From the NCBI GenBank assembly GCA_963662905.2, contig CAXXFD010000001.1, positions 496,001-560,000 on the forward strand: a DNA stretch of 64,000 nt, in the 5' to 3' direction. Made by a program: the position numbers and the translations under genes. This document shows, one piece after another, positions 62,076-64,000 of the stretch; the stretch's first letter is position 1, and each line of letters starts with the position of its first letter. Source of the DNA: G963662905 sp963662905. GTDB lineage: Bacteria; Bacteroidota; Bacteroidia; Bacteroidales; WRLA01. A model generated the notes under the pieces. It had not been told where the DNA came from. It saw only the letters and a program-made list of their open reading frames with translations, and did no database searches.

Positions 62076-63889
62076 GCCTGAGCGAAAAATCCGAAATACT
62101 TCAGCAGAAAATCAAAAACCTGCCCGGAAAACCCGGTGTTTATCAGTATTTCGATAAAGAAGGCACGATCATTTATGTCGGAAAAGCGAAAAACCTGAAA
62201 AAACGGGTTTCCAGCTATTTCACAGGCGACCGTAATGCCAGCGGCAAAGTCAAAATGCTGGTACGCAGGATTATGGATCTGCACGTTATTGTGGTTGATT
62301 CAGAAACAGATGCCCTTTTGCTGGAAAACAACCTCATCAAGAAGCATCAGCCAAAATACAATATCCAGCTCAAGGATGACAAGACTTACCCCTGGATCTG
62401 CATCAAGAAAGAACCTTTTCCTCGGATATTTTCAACACGCAATGTAATACGCGATGGTTCTGATTATTACGGCCCTTATGCTTCGGGAAAGATGATGAAC
62501 ACCCTGCTAGAGCTTGTCAGGCAGCTTTATCCTTTGCGAAATTGCAAGCTTCGCCTGGACCAACTGAATATTGCTGCCGGCAAATTTAAAGTCTGCCTGG
62601 AATATCATATCGGCAACTGCCTGGCGCCCTGCATTGGAAAACAAAGCCAATCGGATTATCTGGAAAATATCGAGCAAATTCGCCACATCATCAAAGGAAA
62701 TATCAGCCAGGTATTGCGGCAGCTCAAAAACCTGATGCAGGAATTTGCTGCCAATATGGATTTTGAAAAAGCACAGGGCATTAAAGACAAAATTGAAATC
62801 CTTGAACGCTACCAGTCCAGATCAACGGTGGTAAGCCCGGGCATTCACGATGCCGATGTTTTCAGTATTCTGGAAGAGGGCAACGAAGCCTTCGTGAACT
62901 ACCTGAAAATTATTGATGGCGCAATTGTGCAGGCACATACAGTGGAGCTGAAAAAGAAACTGGACGAAGACAAAGAAAGCCTGCTGTTGCATGCCATGCT
63001 CGACATCAGGGAGAAACTCCACAGCACGGCAGAAGAAATTATCCTGCCCTTCCTTCCTGACGATCAGCTGCCCGGCGCAAGATATACCTTGCCAAAAATC
63101 GGCGATAAAAAGCACCTTCTGGAACTTTCTGAGCGCAACCTGAAATATTATAAACTGGAAAAAGACAAACAGCGCTCTTTGGTTGATCCGGAACGGCACA
63201 GCTGCCGTATTTTGGAACGCCTGCAAAAAGACCTGCGGATGAATGTGCTTCCCAAACAAATCGAATGTTTCGACAACTCCAATTTTCAAGGAGCTTATCC
63301 CGTTGCGGCAATGGTGATGTTCAAGGATGCCAAACCTTATAAAAAAGGCTACCGCCATTATCTCATCAAAGAAGTTGAAGGCCCCAACGATTTTGCCAGT
63401 ATGGAGGAAGTTATTTACCGCCGTTACAAAAGGCTTCTCGACGAAGAAAAAGAGCTGCCACAGCTCATTATAGTTGATGGGGGAAAAGGACAGCTCAGTG
63501 CCGCAGTAAAAAGTTTAGACAAACTGGGTTTGCGGGGAAAAATTACCATTATAGGTATTGCTAAAAGGCTGGAAGAGATATATTTCCCCGGCGATTCCAT
63601 CCCATTATATATCGACAAGGCTTCGGAAAGCCTGCGCACAATACAGTTTCTTCGGGATGAGGCACACCGTTTCGGGATTACCCATCACCGATCGCGGCGC
63701 GATAAAGGCACCTTAAAAACCGAACTGACTTCGATTAAAGGAATCGGGGCTCAAACAGCAGAACTACTACTGAAAAAATTCCGGTCTGTAAAAAAAATTC
63801 GTGAAGCATCCGAACAGGAAATTGCGGCAGTGAGTGGGCCTGCAAAAGCACGCATAATCAGGGAACATTTTAAAAAGAAAGAAGCATAA
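62072..63889 (+). CDS. uvrC: Excinuclease ABC subunit C
   Basis: A 605-aa nuclease that makes both incisions in nucleotide-excision repair. The GIY-YIG domain is at the N-terminus (GKPGVYQYFDKEGTIIYVGKAKNLKKRV, about 18-45), the UVR helix pair near 205-235 (NFEKA-like NMDFEKAQGIKDKIEIL), and the RNase H-like C-terminal domain has IECFDNSNFQGAYPVAAMV and IIVDGGKGQL. Helix-hairpin-helix motifs end it (SIKGIGAQTAELLLKKF). Length and order are normal. It overlaps thiL. Confidence 0.96.
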   Translation: MSLSEKSEILQQKIKNLPGKPGVYQYFDKEGTIIYVGKAKNLKKRVSSYFTGDRNASGKVKMLVRRIMDLHVIVVDSETDALLLENNLIKKHQPKYNIQLKDDKTYPWICIKKEPFPRIFSTRNVIRDGSDYYGPYASGKMMNTLLELVRQLYPLRNCKLRLDQLNIAAGKFKVCLEYHIGNCLAPCIGKQSQSDYLENIEQIRHIIKGNISQVLRQLKNLMQEFAANMDFEKAQGIKDKIEILERYQSRSTVVSPGIHDADVFSILEEGNEAFVNYLKIIDGAIVQAHTVELKKKLDEDKESLLLHAMLDIREKLHSTAEEIILPFLPDDQLPGARYTLPKIGDKKHLLELSERNLKYYKLEKDKQRSLVDPERHSCRILERLQKDLRMNVLPKQIECFDNSNFQGAYPVAAMVMFKDAKPYKKGYRHYLIKEVEGPNDFASMEEVIYRRYKRLLDEEKELPQLIIVDGGKGQLSAAVKSLDKLGLRGKITIIGIAKRLEEIYFPGDSIPLYIDKASESLRTIQFLRDEAHRFGITHHRSRRDKGTLKTELTSIKGIGAQTAELLLKKFRSVKKIREASEQEIAAVSGPAKARIIREHFKKKEA

Positions 63890-63890
63890 A

Positions 63891-63925
63891 GGAATTGCCC
63901 GGAATAAACGGACAATTCCAATTTT
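63891..63925. terminator. Terminator-like hairpin between uvrC and the TonB-like gene
   Basis: GGAATTG (63891-63897) pairs with CAATTCC (63913-63919), with an inner CCG/CGG beyond one mismatch, followed by ATTTTAT. It could serve both convergent genes. Confidence 0.7.
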
Positions 63926-63939
63926 ATGATAAAAACTGC

Positions 63940-64000
63940 TTAACGCAATGTAAACTTAATGGGCATATTATAGCGCACCCTTACTGCTTTGCCCCATTGT
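63940..64000 (-). CDS. C-terminal end of a TonB-family protein (runs off right edge)
   Basis: The minus strand is open from the edge to a stop at 63940-63942 and reads WGKAVRVRYNMPIKFTLR. The YNMPIKFTL ending is typical of TonB C-terminal domains (energy transducer contacting the TonB box). Only about 20 residues are visible, so the identification is probable rather than certain. It is too short and truncated for standard ORF detection. Confidence 0.7.
   Translation of the reverse strand, partial: QWGKAVRVRYNMPIKFTLR

Overview
The window looks like a chromosomal segment of a Bacteroidota bacterium, probably an uncultured Bacteroidales-like lineage. Three things point there. Many secreted proteins end in a type IX secretion system (T9SS) C-terminal sorting domain (motif xPNPxxGxFxL and a final basic strand). 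PorV/PorQ-family and SusC-like TonB-dependent outer-membrane proteins are present. Several genes are preceded by the Bacteroidota -7 element TAnnTTTG. No rRNA, tRNA, CRISPR array, transposase or phage gene was recognised.

Region 1 (1-25.7 kb, all on the minus strand) is a block of very large secreted proteins: a truncated gingipain-like C25 peptidase at the left edge, three complete C25 peptidases with long Ig/PKD-like tails, a BNR/sialidase-fold protein, an Omp28/thioredoxin-fold protein and an M14 carboxypeptidase. All the complete ones carry a T9SS sorting domain. Several have their own downstream hairpin and -7 box, so they look like separate transcription units. Two adjacent C25 genes share a 2.1-kb tract about 98.5% identical by my count, embedded in clearly diverged flanks; this suggests recent gene conversion or duplication.

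Region 2 (25.8-32.5 kb) holds peptide and housekeeping genes: a SirB1-like protein, a PLP fold-III D-amino-acid enzyme, a C69 dipeptidase, a long PurF-like amidotransferase, a HIT protein and GreA.

Region 3 (32.6-42.7 kb) contains a tightly spaced minus-strand trio: a SusC-like TonB receptor (1244 aa) with no SusD, a 1402-aa T9SS-type surface protein and a PorV/PorQ-family barrel. This is the best candidate here for an undercharacterised functional unit. A lipoprotein and a small membrane protein lie upstream.

Region 4 (42.7-64 kb) is mostly core metabolism and envelope genes: a Rieske-like lipoprotein lacking the usual His ligands, a 125-bp imperfect palindrome, AhcY, a TlpA-like lipoprotein, PspC and LiaF-like membrane proteins, eukaryote-type isocitrate dehydrogenase and citrate synthase, YjbQ, a propeller-transglutaminase fusion, AcpH, IorA/IorB, an M23-like protein with an altered metal site, a CvpA/MlaF/MlaE/membrane-fusion-protein cluster, ThiL and UvrC. 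The window ends in the last codons of a TonB-like gene.

The overall picture is a proteolytic, peptide- and amino-acid-using bacterium. T9SS peptidases work outside the cell, carboxypeptidase and dipeptidase trim peptides, and IorAB, the TCA enzymes and the D-amino-acid enzyme use the products. This is inference from gene content.
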